A stretch of DNA of 64,000 nucleotides from positions 124,001-188,000 of the forward strand of contig JARKPU010000013.1 in assembly GCA_029975055.1 (NCBI GenBank). The letters run 5' to 3'. The stretch is from Anaerolinea sp. (GTDB taxonomy: Bacteria > Chloroflexota > Anaerolineae > Anaerolineales > Anaerolineaceae). A model generated the notes under the pieces. That model was given only the letters and a program-made list of their open reading frames with translations. It was not told the DNA's origin and searched no databases. Of the stretch, positions 25,981 to 34,494 are shown piece after piece (within the stretch, counting starts at the first letter, position 1; the number at the start of each line of letters is the position of its first letter). The position numbers and the translations under genes were made by a program.

Positions 25981-28900
25981 TTAACTACCCAGCTTCGGGA
26001 AACGGCTGACGATGGTGGCTGGCGTGGGCAGCGTGACCCGGTCTCCTGCCTTGAGTTCGGCAGGAGCTTTACCGGCTGCTTTGGGCGCGGATTGGTAGAT
26101 GGCAACCGGGGTGCCTTCGGCGGCCGACTTAAGCTCGACAAAAGCCTGGCCGGTCAGGTAACCCTCGCTGTCGATCGAGCAGCTGGTGACGGTGCCGATC
26201 ACCCGGCCTTTGAGGTCGAGGACGGGATCGCCCAGGTGCGCCACGCGCACGCCTTTCTCATTGAAGCGGAAACGCACGACGACGCCCTTGCGGTTCTGTT
26301 CGCGCGCGATATACGCTGCGCGGCCGATGAACCAGGGCTTATAAACCTTCACATACGATCCAAACCCGGCTTCGGCAACACCGAGGTTCAATTCACCGCC
26401 CATCTCGTGCCCGTAGAGGGGCAGGCCGGCTTCGGTGCGCAGCGAATCGCGGGCGCCTAAGCCGCAGGCTTTGAGGCCCATGGGTTCTCCGGCTGCCAGG
26501 AGGGCATTCCAGAGAGCGGGGGACTCTGCAGGATGGACGAACAATTCAAATGCCATGCGCTCGCCGGTGTAACCGGTGCGCGAAACGACCAGGTCGAACC
26601 CTCCGACCACCGCCTCGCACAGCTCGGTGCGCTTGAGGGCCATGATTCTGCGGCGAGCGGCGGCATCGCACCCCAGCGCCAGGAGAATATCGCGCGATTT
26701 CGGCCCTTGCAGAGCGATATCGACGCGCATATCCGGGCCGGCCTGCGGGTCGCGCAGATTGCGCAGAATGGCGCCCGCGCCAAAAGCCCGCGCGGCTGGG
26801 TCGAGGCGGTCCACCAAGGCCGTGCCATTCAAGACGGCATTGAGCCAGGCCCAGTCTTTGTCATCGTTGGAGGCGTTGACCACCACCAGGTATTTCATTT
26901 CTGCGCGCCGGTAGACGAGCGTATCGTCGATCACGTTGGCGTCGGGGTCGAGGAAGTGCGTGTAGCAGGATTCTCCTACCGCAAGGGCGGCAATATCATT
27001 CCCGCAGACGCTATCCAGGAAGGCGCAGGCATGCGGCCCTTCAACCTGGTAAACGCCCATGTGCGAAACATCGAACAACCCGGCGGCGTGGCGGGTGGCG
27101 AGATGCTCTTCCACCACCGAGGTGTATTGCACGGGCATTTCCCATCCGGCAAAGGGGACCATCTTGCCGCCCATCTGGCGGTGAATCTCGTTCAGCGCGG
27201 TCAGTTTTAAGCCTGATGGTTCGGGCTCGTTCCAGGCAAAGGCCGGTTTGGGTTCGGCGGGCACGACCTGCTTGCCGATGTAGTAAGGTTTGCGGGTATC
27301 TTCCGGGTTGCCGGTAAGGGCTTCTCGCGGAGGTGCGGAGCTTTCCTTGACGACCACCGGCCCGGCGATGCGGCGTGTGACGTCTGTGTCGAAGGCCACG
27401 TAGCCGTCCGAAAGGTCGCGCAGCCAGGTGGCTGCCAGGCCAAAGCCGTCTGAGTCAAAGCTGAACTGGTAGCAACCGACGCTTTGGAAGGTGAGCACGC
27501 CATCGACGGCCCCTTGGGGGGTGATGAGCCGCGTGGGCTGGCTCTGACCGAGCGTGAGGGCTTCCACGTTGGAGGTGAAGGCGGCCTGCAGAAATGCCAG
27601 GACGTGCTCGCCGCTGATCTCCAACGCCGCCCGGCTGCCGGGGCGAGCGGGCCTGTCATCGAGGTGGTAGAAGTGCGGGTAGCCATGCATCTCGACGGGC
27701 TGGTCGAGGCCGGCTTTCTCGGCCAGAGCGCGCACGCGCAGGCGGGCCGATTCCAGTGTGGCGAAATCCACCTTGGCGCGCTGCGCCTCGCCCTGGCGGG
27801 TCTCGATGGTGTAGGGGGTGCAGGCAAAGAGCACATCGGCGATGATGTCGCCCAGTTCGAGCATGTCAGGCTCCTTCAGGCCGCGCTGGGTGACCCAGGG
27901 TGTGCCCAGGCGTATGCCGGAAGCGTTGAGGGCCGTCTTATCGCCGGGGATGGTGTTGCGGTTGAGGACGATGCCTGCGATGTCGAGGATGCGGGCGGCC
28001 ATATCGCCCGAAAGCGGGGTGCCGTCGGGGCCTTTGATCGATTTGCAGTCCACGTTCGTCAGGTGCGTGTCGGTTCCGCCGTAGGCGATGCGCAGGCCGC
28101 GTTCCGCGAGCCGGTCGGAGAGGGTCTTGCAGTTGCGGGCGATCTGGAATTGCAGCGTCTTGAACTGCTCGGTGCGCGCCAGCTTGAACGCGGTGGCCAT
28201 GGCGGCGATGGCATGGATATGCGGGCCGCCCTGCTCGCCGGGGAAGACGGCGCGGTCGATCTTTCGGGCCAGGGCCGAGTCGGTGGTGAGGATGCAGGCT
28301 CCGCGCGGGCCGCAGAGCGTCTTGTGCGTGGTGAAGGTAACCACATGCGCGATGCCTACCGGGGATGGAATGACACCCACCGCGCACATCCCGGCGATAT
28401 GAGAGATATCCGCCAGCAGCGTGGCCCCCACGGAATCGGCGATGGCGCGGAATTTCTGCCAATCGGGCACGAAGGAGTAGGATGAATAACCTGCGATGAT
28501 GATCTTCGGCTTGTGCTCGTTTGCCAGGGCCTGGACGGCATCATAATCGATGCGCTCGGTGACGGGGTCCACCGCGTAGTGCACGGCTTTGTAGAACTTG
28601 CCGGAGCGGTTGACCGATGAACCGTGGCTGAGGTGCCCGCCGTGCAATAGATTCATGCCCAGGATGGTATCGCCGGGGTTGAGCAGCGCCGTATAGACCG
28701 CGTTGTTCGCTGGGGCGCCCGAGAGCGGCTGCACATTGACGAAAATGCGGTCGGCAGGCACCGCAGGGGTGGCGAAGAGTTCCGCACAGCGGCGGCGGGC
28801 CAGCTCTTCGACGATATCGGCATATTCCACGCCCTTGTAATAGCGCGGGTCGGCATAGCGGCGATAATGGGCAAGCTGCGAAGGATGATCCAGAATCTCG

Positions 28901-29115
28901 GTTTCGCTAAAAACGCGCGATTCCTCATCCGGGTAGCCCTCGGCATACAGGTTTTGGAAGGCGGTCGCCAGTGCCTCACGGACGGAGGCAGGGGCGGCGC
29001 TCTCGCTTGGGATGAGGATCAACTTTCGGGCCTGGCGCTCGGATTCGAGCTGAGCCAGCTCATAAACGGCAGGGTCGAGTTCCTTCAATGTGCCACGAAA
29101 AAGAAAATCAGTCAT
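25981..29115 (-). CDS. Serine hydroxymethyltransferase-aminomethyltransferase (GlyA-GcvT) fusion
   Basis: 1044 residues, one uninterrupted frame. Residues 1 to about 450 are [17 protein letters not shown], the [11 protein letters not shown] segment, ADISHIAGM and the PLP lysine in [11 protein letters not shown] (K265). Residues about 635-1040 are Gcv[33 protein letters not shown] and the [17 protein letters not shown] motif. Between them, about 480-625 is a divergent GcvT-like segment ([13 protein letters not shown], then [14 protein letters not shown]). Together these would move one-carbon units between glycine, serine and tetrahydrofolate. ATG 29115 has TGGAGG 9 nt upstream. The GcvT part needs GcvP, H and L proteins that are not in this window. 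Confidence 0.93.
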   Translation of the reverse strand: MTDFLFRGTLKELDPAVYELAQLESERQARKLILIPSESAAPASVREALATAFQNLYAEGYPDEESRVFSETEILDHPSQLAHYRRYADPRYYKGVEYADIVEELARRRCAELFATPAVPADRIFVNVQPLSGAPANNAVYTALLNPGDTILGMNLLHGGHLSHGSSVNRSGKFYKAVHYAVDPVTERIDYDAVQALANEHKPKIIIAGYSSYSFVPDWQKFRAIADSVGATLLADISHIAGMCAVGVIPSPVGIAHVVTFTTHKTLCGPRGACILTTDSALARKIDRAVFPGEQGGPHIHAIAAMATAFKLARTEQFKTLQFQIARNCKTLSDRLAERGLRIAYGGTDTHLTNVDCKSIKGPDGTPLSGDMAARILDIAGIVLNRNTIPGDKTALNASGIRLGTPWVTQRGLKEPDMLELGDIIADVLFACTPYTIETRQGEAQRAKVDFATLESARLRVRALAEKAGLDQPVEMHGYPHFYHLDDRPARPGSRAALEISGEHVLAFLQAAFTSNVEALTLGQSQPTRLITPQGAVDGVLTFQSVGCYQFSFDSDGFGLAATWLRDLSDGYVAFDTDVTRRIAGPVVVKESSAPPREALTGNPEDTRKPYYIGKQVVPAEPKPAFAWNEPEPSGLKLTALNEIHRQMGGKMVPFAGWEMPVQYTSVVEEHLATRHAAGLFDVSHMGVYQVEGPHACAFLDSVCGNDIAALAVGESCYTHFLDPDANVIDDTLVYRRAEMKYLVVVNASNDDKDWAWLNAVLNGTALVDRLDPAARAFGAGAILRNLRDPQAGPDMRVDIALQGPKSRDILLALGCDAAARRRIMALKRTELCEAVVGGFDLVVSRTGYTGERMAFELFVHPAESPALWNALLAAGEPMGLKACGLGARDSLRTEAGLPLYGHEMGGELNLGVAEAGFGSYVKVYKPWFIGRAAYIAREQNRKGVVVRFRFNEKGVRVAHLGDPVLDLKGRVIGTVTSCSIDSEGYLTGQAFVELKSAAEGTPVAIYQSAPKAAGKAPAELKAGDRVTLPTPATIVSRFPKLGS

Positions 29116-29130
29116 CGTTCACGGCCTCCA

Positions 29131-29244
29131 TCAAGACTGTGCCGGTTCATTATACCCGGCCTGGCAGAGCGACAAAGAAGGGCCGTTTTTGGTTACAAAA
29201 CGGCCCTGCTCGACGTATTGGATTGTCTGAAGAATCGTCTTCAT
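29131..29244 (-). CDS. Possible leader peptide of glyA-gcvT (37 codons)
   Basis: Short open frame beginning MKTILQTIQYVEQGRFVTKN and ending with TGA at 29131, just upstream of the TGGAGG used by glyA-gcvT. Its ATG lies about 8 nt after the -10 box of the strong promoter at 29253-29281, so it would be translated from a leaderless start. No family resemblance. It spans a hairpin (29180-29206). It may be real or accidental. Confidence 0.35.
   Translation of the reverse strand: MKTILQTIQYVEQGRFVTKNGPSLSLCQAGYNEPAQS
29149..29154 (-). promoter_or_regulatory. Second -10-like box before glyA-gcvT
   Basis: Perfect TATAAT on the minus strand (29154-29149), about 34 nt upstream of ATG 29115. The best -35 candidate, TTGTCG, gives only 15 bp of spacing. 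Confidence 0.35.
29180..29206 (-). other. GC-rich hairpin in the glyA-gcvT leader
   Basis: Perfect 10-bp inverted repeat GGGCCGTTTT/AAAACGGCCC with a TGGTTA-type loop. On the minus strand the following bases are CTTCTTTGTCG, only partly U-rich. Its position between promoter and gene fits an attenuator or a processing structure; as a terminator of the upstream gene it would be too far from that gene's end. Confidence 0.5.
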
Positions 29245-29252
29245 ACAATTAA

Positions 29253-29281
29253 ATTGTAGCTGATGGAATTCACACGGTCAA
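29253..29281 (-). promoter_or_regulatory. Strong sigma-70-type promoter for glyA-gcvT
   Basis: TTGACC (29281-29276), 17 bp, TACAAT (29258-29253). Five of six matches in each box with optimal spacing. It lies directly downstream of the TolB-like gene's stop and about 140 nt before ATG 29115. Confidence 0.7.
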
Positions 29282-29309
29282 GTGAAGATCATCCCGGTTT
29301 GCAAAAGCG

Positions 29310-30194
29310 TTAACGGGGTTTCCAGGCGGGTTTCCATTCCTGCAGGTCATCGTTCGTCAGGCGCTCGATGTTCCCGGTGGCAACATCCTGCCGGTAGATA
29401 TCCCATTGGTTGTCGGCGCGGTCCGAAACAAACGTGATCGTCTTTCCATCCGGCGACCAGGCGGGCGTCTCGTCGTTGCCGAGGTTGTTGCTGAAGTTGG
29501 TGGTCTGTTCGGTGGCCAGGTCGTAGATGTAAATCTCCTGGTTTTGCATGCGGTTGGAGACGAAAGCGATCTTCTTGCCGTCGGGCGACCAGGCCGGTGA
29601 AATATCGGCCCCGGGGTCGGTCGTGATCTGCCTGGGCAGCAGGCCGTCTCTGCCGATGATGTAGATTTCGTTATTTCCCGTCCGGTCGCTGACGAAGGCC
29701 AGCTGCCTGCCATCCGGCGACCAGGCCGGCATGCCGTCGTCGCCGGGGCCTTTGGTGAGGTTCACCAGGCCGGTGCCGTCTCCGTTCCTGAGCCAGATGT
29801 CATACGTGCCGTCGCGGTTAGACGAAAATGCGATGGTCTTCCCATCCGGCGACCAGGCCGGCCAGCCGTCATCGGAAGTGGAGCTGAGCGAGAAGTTGAA
29901 GGTTTCCTCTTTCTGCAGGTCGAGAATCCAGACCTCCAGGTCGGTGGAGCGGTTGGATGTGAAAGCCATATAGCGGCCGTCGGGCGACCAGGTCTGCCAG
30001 AAGTCGTCGCTGGAATGGTTGGTCAGGTTGAGCAGTTTGCCCGTGCTGAGGTTCTGGAGGAAAATCTCTGAGTTTTGGGCGCGCAGCGTATATGAAAGCT
30101 CAGCCGAAGCCCGGCCAGTGTTCGAGCAGCCTGGCAGGAAGACTGAAGAAAGGACGATTAAAGCAAGCAGTAAGGGACGGATACCTTTGATCAA
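29310..30194 (-). CDS. Lipoprotein with WD40-like (PD40/TolB-type) propeller repeats
   Basis: 294 residues. The N-terminus has a basic start, a hydrophobic core and lipobox FLPGC (Cys 23), so it is predicted to be a lipid-anchored exported protein. Six PD40 repeats follow, each with a WSPDG core (WSPDGRYMAFTSN, then WSPDGKTIAFSSN and so on), making a beta-propeller like the C-terminal part of TolB. No other Tol gene is near. TTG 30194 lies 4 nt after the stop of the lipase-like gene; GGAG is 9 nt upstream. Binding partner unknown. Confidence 0.85.
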   Translation of the reverse strand: MIKGIRPLLLALIVLSSVFLPGCSNTGRASAELSYTLRAQNSEIFLQNLSTGKLLNLTNHSSDDFWQTWSPDGRYMAFTSNRSTDLEVWILDLQKEETFNFSLSSTSDDGWPAWSPDGKTIAFSSNRDGTYDIWLRNGDGTGLVNLTKGPGDDGMPAWSPDGRQLAFVSDRTGNNEIYIIGRDGLLPRQITTDPGADISPAWSPDGKKIAFVSNRMQNQEIYIYDLATEQTTNFSNNLGNDETPAWSPDGKTITFVSDRADNQWDIYRQDVATGNIERLTNDDLQEWKPAWKPR

Positions 30195-30198
30195 TGCG

Positions 30199-31038
30199 TT
30201 ATGCTCCGATGTGATGGTTTAGCCAATCCAGCATGGCCTGAATGACCTGGGCTTTATTCACTTCGTTGTGTGTTTCGTGGAACATGCCTTCCCATTCGCG
30301 GTAGGTGATGAACTGTTTGGGCACCCCGGCCGCGAAGCGGGCTGTGGCCTTAGGCGAGACGATGTGGTCGCCCGCGCCTTGCATGAGCAGCAGGGGCAGG
30401 GCCCAATCGCCGGCATGTGCGATCACCCACGGGCCTTCTTTGATCAGGTCCAGCCCGAGGCGGGCTGAAACCTGGTCGGTGTTGAGCGGGTCGTGAATGT
30501 AAGCCTGCACCACTGCCGGGTCGTTGGAAAGATTTTGCACATCCAGGCCGTTGGGCAAGGTGAAGGAGGGCGCTAAAACACCGAGGGTCCTTGCTGCGAA
30601 GAGTTTGGCAGGCGGGACGCCATCTCCGACCGCCAGGCCGGGGCTGGTGCAGATGACCCCTGAAAGGTCGGGTTTGCGCCGTAAGGAATAATCCAGCACA
30701 AGCAGCCCGCCCAGCGAGTGACCGTAGAGGAAGACGGGTGCGCCAGGGTGCGCCTCTCTGGCGGTGGCGATGAAGTGACCGATATCGCCAAAAACGGCCT
30801 CGAAGGATGGAATATGACCTCGTTTGCCCTGGCTGTTGCCGTGCCCGCGGTGATCGAAAGAATACACGGCCAGGCCTTCCGCGTTGAAGGCTGCGGCGAC
30901 ATGATCGTAGCGCGAGCAGTGCTCCCCCAGGCCGTGAACGAGGACGACTGCGGCGCGAACAGCCGCCTCAGGCAGCCAGGTGCGGGTGTAGAGGCGGACG
31001 CGATCGGGAGTTTCCCAGCTTGATTCGAAAATGCTCAT
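30199..31038 (-). CDS. Alpha/beta hydrolase, monoacylglycerol lipase/lysophospholipase type
   Basis: 279 residues. LVHGLGEHCSRYDHVA with the oxyanion-hole HG, SFDHRGHGNSQG, then the nucleophile elbow GHSLGG, the acid Asp in GAGDHIVSP and the catalytic His in FHETHNE. The pattern matches monoglyceride lipases and bacterial lysophospholipases. GGAGG is 7 nt upstream of ATG 31038. It is transcribed with the TolB-like lipoprotein gene. Confidence 0.9.
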   Translation of the reverse strand: MSIFESSWETPDRVRLYTRTWLPEAAVRAAVVLVHGLGEHCSRYDHVAAAFNAEGLAVYSFDHRGHGNSQGKRGHIPSFEAVFGDIGHFIATAREAHPGAPVFLYGHSLGGLLVLDYSLRRKPDLSGVICTSPGLAVGDGVPPAKLFAARTLGVLAPSFTLPNGLDVQNLSNDPAVVQAYIHDPLNTDQVSARLGLDLIKEGPWVIAHAGDWALPLLLMQGAGDHIVSPKATARFAAGVPKQFITYREWEGMFHETHNEVNKAQVIQAMLDWLNHHIGA

Positions 31039-31081
31039 GCAGGCACCTCCATACGCTCGTGATGCTTTGAACCTGGGTGAG

Positions 31082-31108
31082 TTTATATCATGCCGGCCTA
31101 TCTGTAAA
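31082..31108 (-). promoter_or_regulatory. Candidate promoter for the lipase-lipoprotein operon
   Basis: TTTACA (31108-31103) and an extended -10 TGATATAAA with TATAAA at 31087-31082, 15 bp apart. Spacing is short, partly offset by the TG. It lies in the 102-bp gap before the next gene. Confidence 0.4.
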
Positions 31109-31140
31109 GAGACTGCTTGCCGACGACTCGTTTCGTTGCT

Positions 31141-32223
31141 CTACAGCGCAGCAATATACTCGCCAACCATGCGCACCCGCTCGATGTCGCTGTCGGGCGG
31201 TGGCTCATCGGAGATGCCCAGGATCAGGTTCGGCGCGAACAGGTCGATCACTCGTTTTACGCAATCCATCAGCGTCTGAAGCGGGTAGATCGGCAGGAAG
31301 TAGAGCGCCGGGATGCCATCTAGCAGGATGCGCCCGCCCAGGGCGGATTGGATCTCTTCCAGAGTCACATCGCCTTGCGGGAGCGGGGTGCAGGCCTCGA
31401 TGGCAGTCATCGGGCAATCGCGAATGTCTTTCAACAGCGGTTTCATTGCCCCGTCGATGTGAATGCTCGTTTTGATCCCCGCGGCGTGCAGCTGCTCCGT
31501 GCGTTTGCGGTAATAGGGCAACAGGTAACGCCGCCAGTAGGAGGGCGGGTCCATGTGAGCGTCAATGTTCTCGCCAAAGTTGAAGAGCGGCGGCCTTTCG
31601 CGGCAGATGAGGGCATACATGGCGTCATCGGCGGCAGTCTGCGCCTCGATGTGGCGCTCGATCACCTCAGGCCGGTCTGTCAGCAGATAGACCGTGCGCT
31701 CGAAGCCCATGCGTTCGATGAAGAGGCTTTGCAGCGGGCTGCGCCGGGCATAGAACATGAGCGCGCCGCGCCGGCCCACGCGAGCCTGGTCGCGCGCCAA
31801 TTCGGCAGCATCCCAGTACCATTCTTCGTCCTTCAGGATGGTTTCATAGATGCGAAAATCGTCCGCGCTTTTGAGCAGGTATTCGTGGTTATAGGCGGAG
31901 AGATTCCACTCGTCGTAATGCAGCACTTCATCGAGCGTGCCGAGCGGTGTCTCCCAGGTGATTTGCAGGTTCTTTTCATCCAGCCATTTCTGCCGGGTCT
32001 GCACGTTCCGATAGCGCACCTTGAGGGGGTTGCTGAAGTAACGGATGGAGGCGTGGCAGTAGTCGTACAGGTCTTCCAGGGTCTTTCCCTGGAGATGCGG
32101 CGGAAGCGTGCCGCGCTTTTGATTGACGGCATACCAGAATTCAAGCCGCGGCTGCCAGATCACCCGGCCTGAAGGCCGTCCATGAACCACATCCATCACC
32201 ATGCGCCGGTAATCGAGTGGCAT
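31141..32223 (-). CDS. URO-D fold (uroporphyrinogen decarboxylase-like) protein, copy 1
   Basis: 360 residues. The fold-level pattern of the URO-D family is present: a TIM-barrel with conserved segments ending in a PxxxGDVTLEEIQ-type core and a C-terminal LDLFAPNLILGISDEPP strand. The true HemE N-terminal motif (R-x-P-V-W-x-M-R-Q-A-G-R) is missing, so it is not the heme enzyme. At the site where methyltransferase relatives (MtaA/MtbA) have HxC, this copy has HID (SIHIDGAM), and the C-terminal Cys is replaced by a GISDEPP segment. ATG 32223 is 4 nt after copy 2. Its role and substrate are unknown. Confidence 0.8.
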   Translation of the reverse strand: MPLDYRRMVMDVVHGRPSGRVIWQPRLEFWYAVNQKRGTLPPHLQGKTLEDLYDYCHASIRYFSNPLKVRYRNVQTRQKWLDEKNLQITWETPLGTLDEVLHYDEWNLSAYNHEYLLKSADDFRIYETILKDEEWYWDAAELARDQARVGRRGALMFYARRSPLQSLFIERMGFERTVYLLTDRPEVIERHIEAQTAADDAMYALICRERPPLFNFGENIDAHMDPPSYWRRYLLPYYRKRTEQLHAAGIKTSIHIDGAMKPLLKDIRDCPMTAIEACTPLPQGDVTLEEIQSALGGRILLDGIPALYFLPIYPLQTLMDCVKRVIDLFAPNLILGISDEPPPDSDIERVRMVGEYIAAL

Positions 32224-32226
32224 TCC

Positions 32227-33363
32227 TCAGCCTTTCAACCCGAAGTATTGCTCTTTCAAATCCAGGTAAAAGAGATAGTCATCCGGGTGGACGTTGGGCG
32301 GGCAGCGATGATCGCAGAAGGGGATATACCCGCCGCGCTCGACCAGGGGGACGAGCGTGTCCATATAGCGCCGGATTGCCTCGCGGCCTTTGCCAAGCTC
32401 GATCTTGTCGAAACCGCCCATGATGCGCAGTTCCAGGCCGTATTCTTTGAACAGATCGGCAGGATGTGTGCAGGAGTTGACTTCGTACGGGAACAGGCAG
32501 TTCACCCCGCCTTCCATCATGTGCGGGAGGATCGGCCGGACGTCGCCGTCACAATCGATCCACCAGATATCCACGCCGTGCTCATGCAGCTTATCGGCGA
32601 TGCGCCGGTAGCGGGGAGTGATCACCCGGCGGAACCACTTGGGAGAGACGATTGGGCCGGATTTATAAGCGATATCTTCCCACCCGGCGGCGAACTCGAA
32701 CTGGAAATGCGGCAGGAGCTGGTCGAGCGAGTGCTCCACCAGCTGGCAGGCCGTCTCGACCATATCTTCGACCATCGCGGGATAGTCATAGATCGCATAA
32801 GCCAGGCCCTCGAAGGTGAGCATATCGCGGATCTTGCCGATCATCGAGCCGGTGTTGATTCCCAGCGGGTAATCGCGGTCGGAGGGGTGTTCCTTCTTTA
32901 GAGCGGCGATGTCAACGATGCGATCGGGGTCGTCCAGCCGGAATCGCTCGGCCTTGACCTTTTTCCAATCCTCTGGGGTGACGACGCTGGCCTTGATGTA
33001 ATGCGGGATGGTATCGTGCCCGTCGAGGGGCACTTCGGCCAGCAGCCCATCCGAGTTCATCAGCACTTTGGTGTTTTCGCGCACCTCGACGACATCGTTT
33101 GGGAAGCCGGGATTGATCCACACATTTCCGCCGATGGTGACGATGCGGTCGAAGTTGAAGAACAGATCGGCCTCTTCGTTGTTGCGGATGCCGTTTTCCT
33201 TGAAGATCGGCCATTCGATGAAGTTCTCGTCCCAGTAGCCAAACTCCATGTTGAAGCAGCGGTCGAAGGGCTGGTAGTGCATCTGGCGGATGAAGCGTTC
33301 GCGGTCAGTGAGCGTGCCCTTCCACCTGGGGCGAATCGGGGTGATAGTTCTCTGTTCTGGCAT
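32227..33363 (-). CDS. URO-D fold protein, copy 2
   Basis: 378 residues of the same superfamily: INTGSMIGKIRDMLTFEGLAYAIYD, EDMVETACQLVEH, SPKWFRRVITPRYRRIADKLHEHG, and ending in PFCDHRCPPNVHPDDY. Metal-site region reads WIDCDGD, with Asp and Cys rather than HxC; the C-terminal part has Cys-Asp-His-Arg-Cys. GAGGAACC precedes ATG 33363. It forms an operon with copies 3 and 1 (33 and 3 nt gaps). Function unknown; no corrinoid protein gene lies nearby to make it a demethylase with certainty. Confidence 0.8.
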   Translation of the reverse strand: MPEQRTITPIRPRWKGTLTDRERFIRQMHYQPFDRCFNMEFGYWDENFIEWPIFKENGIRNNEEADLFFNFDRIVTIGGNVWINPGFPNDVVEVRENTKVLMNSDGLLAEVPLDGHDTIPHYIKASVVTPEDWKKVKAERFRLDDPDRIVDIAALKKEHPSDRDYPLGINTGSMIGKIRDMLTFEGLAYAIYDYPAMVEDMVETACQLVEHSLDQLLPHFQFEFAAGWEDIAYKSGPIVSPKWFRRVITPRYRRIADKLHEHGVDIWWIDCDGDVRPILPHMMEGGVNCLFPYEVNSCTHPADLFKEYGLELRIMGGFDKIELGKGREAIRRYMDTLVPLVERGGYIPFCDHRCPPNVHPDDYLFYLDLKEQYFGLKG

Positions 33364-33396
33364 GGTTCCTCAATAACTGGCGGAAATGGGTTCGGA

Positions 33397-34356
33397 TTAA
33401 GCGTAATTGCCTTCGGCGCGCCAGATCTCGAGCATGCGCTCATAATTTGCGAGCGGCATGCCGGTGTAGATGCAGTTGCTGGTGGAGAAGATATATCCGC
33501 CGCCGGGCATCCCGCTTTGCAGGGCATAGCGAGTGGAGGCGGCGATTTCCTCCGGGGTGCCCGAATCCAGCGTGGCGCAGTTGACGTTGCCGATCAGGCA
33601 GATCTGGTCGCCATACAGCCGTTTGACTTCGGCAATATCCACGCCGGCCATGGGGTCGAGTGAGTGCAGAGCATGCGGCCCGGTCTGCACCAGTTGATCG
33701 AGGATGGGCATGATGTTCCCGTCGGTGTGCTTGATCACATAAAAGCCCATCTGGCGGTATGCGGCCGTCAGGCGGGCCAGGTAGGGCGTGATGAAGATAC
33801 TGAAAAGGCGCGGGCTGAGGAAAGGCCCGGTGTTGAAGCAATAGTCGGCACACAGCGCAAAGCCATCCAGGCCGCCGTGCTTCTGGTAGCGCTCTGCATT
33901 GCGCAAAGCATCATCCACCATGCGAGCGGCTTCGGCTTTGAGGCCTTCGGGGTCGTCGGCGATGCGCAGGGCAAATTCCATCATGTGCTCGCCGTCGGGA
34001 AGGGAGAAGGTTGCATCGCCATGCCGCAGGATGAAGTAGCGGTCGCCGGTTTTCTCGCGGATGAGATCCACCAGCCGGATGGTCTCTTCGACGGTATCGG
34101 GGTTGGGATGGATGAAGATGGCATCATGCTCGAAGCGCTCGGCGGTGGCAATGTAGATTTCGGCCATTTCCTGGCGGTGGAGCTGGCGTTCCAGTTCTTC
34201 CATCTGATCCCATTGGCTGTAACAGCGTTGGGATGGATGAACCTTGCCGAAAGCCTGCATGGTGAGGAAGAAGACCAGTTCGAAGTGCGGCACCCGCCCG
34301 GGCAGAGGCGGTTTACGTTCCAATGCGTGAATGAAGCGTTCGCGGTGCGTGATCAC
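33397..34356 (-). CDS. URO-D fold protein, copy 3
   Basis: 319 residues, the shortest of the five. Segments include DRYFILRHGDATFSLP, LSPRLFSIFITPYLARLTAAYRQ, IKHTDGNIMPILDQLV and the ending IFSTSNCIYTGMPLANYERML, which matches the C-terminal cysteine region of methyltransferase-type URO-D proteins. The His-x-Asp (HTD) replaces HxC. GTG 34356 is the start: GGAGG lies 8 nt upstream. First gene of the 34356-31141 operon, divergent from galactokinase. A methyl-transfer or decarboxylation role is possible but unproven. Confidence 0.8.
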   Translation of the reverse strand: MITHRERFIHALERKPPLPGRVPHFELVFFLTMQAFGKVHPSQRCYSQWDQMEELERQLHRQEMAEIYIATAERFEHDAIFIHPNPDTVEETIRLVDLIREKTGDRYFILRHGDATFSLPDGEHMMEFALRIADDPEGLKAEAARMVDDALRNAERYQKHGGLDGFALCADYCFNTGPFLSPRLFSIFITPYLARLTAAYRQMGFYVIKHTDGNIMPILDQLVQTGPHALHSLDPMAGVDIAEVKRLYGDQICLIGNVNCATLDSGTPEEIAASTRYALQSGMPGGGYIFSTSNCIYTGMPLANYERMLEIWRAEGNYA

Positions 34357-34367
34357 AGATTTCCCTC

Positions 34368-34386
34368 CGCTGGTATTTTACCAGCG
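34368..34386. repeat. Inverted repeat 1 in the divergent URO-D/galK gap
   Basis: Perfect 8-bp arms CGCTGGTA and TACCAGCG around TTT. On the minus strand it overlaps a TAAAAT -10-like box and lies just upstream of the copy-3 ribosome-binding site. Could be an operator, a hairpin in the leader or part of a dispersed palindromic repeat. Confidence 0.6.
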
Positions 34387-34396
34387 AAACCCCGCC

Positions 34397-34414
34397 GCCC
34401 AGGCTTGCCTGGGC
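34397..34414. repeat. Inverted repeat 2 overlapping the galK -35
   Basis: Perfect 8-2-8 palindrome GCCCAGGCTTGCCTGGGC. Its centre contains the TTGCCT -35 box of the galactokinase promoter, which makes an operator role plausible. Confidence 0.6.
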
Positions 34415-34432
34415 ACCCATTCGAGGTAAAAT
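34405..34432 (+). promoter_or_regulatory. Promoter for the galactokinase operon
   Basis: TTGCCT (34405-34410), 16 bp, TAAAAT (34427-34432). It starts the operon galactokinase, mutarotase-like, RraA-like. Confidence 0.55.
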
Positions 34433-34494
34433 TGTGATGGTTCACTGTTCTTTCACCCCTTCTTGCCTTTCATTTTCATCCAGCCGAGGAATCA

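Noticed and set aside
29116..29281. Glycine riboswitch before glyA-gcvT
   Set aside because: The leader is too short and shows one simple hairpin, without the conserved core and tandem aptamers of that class.
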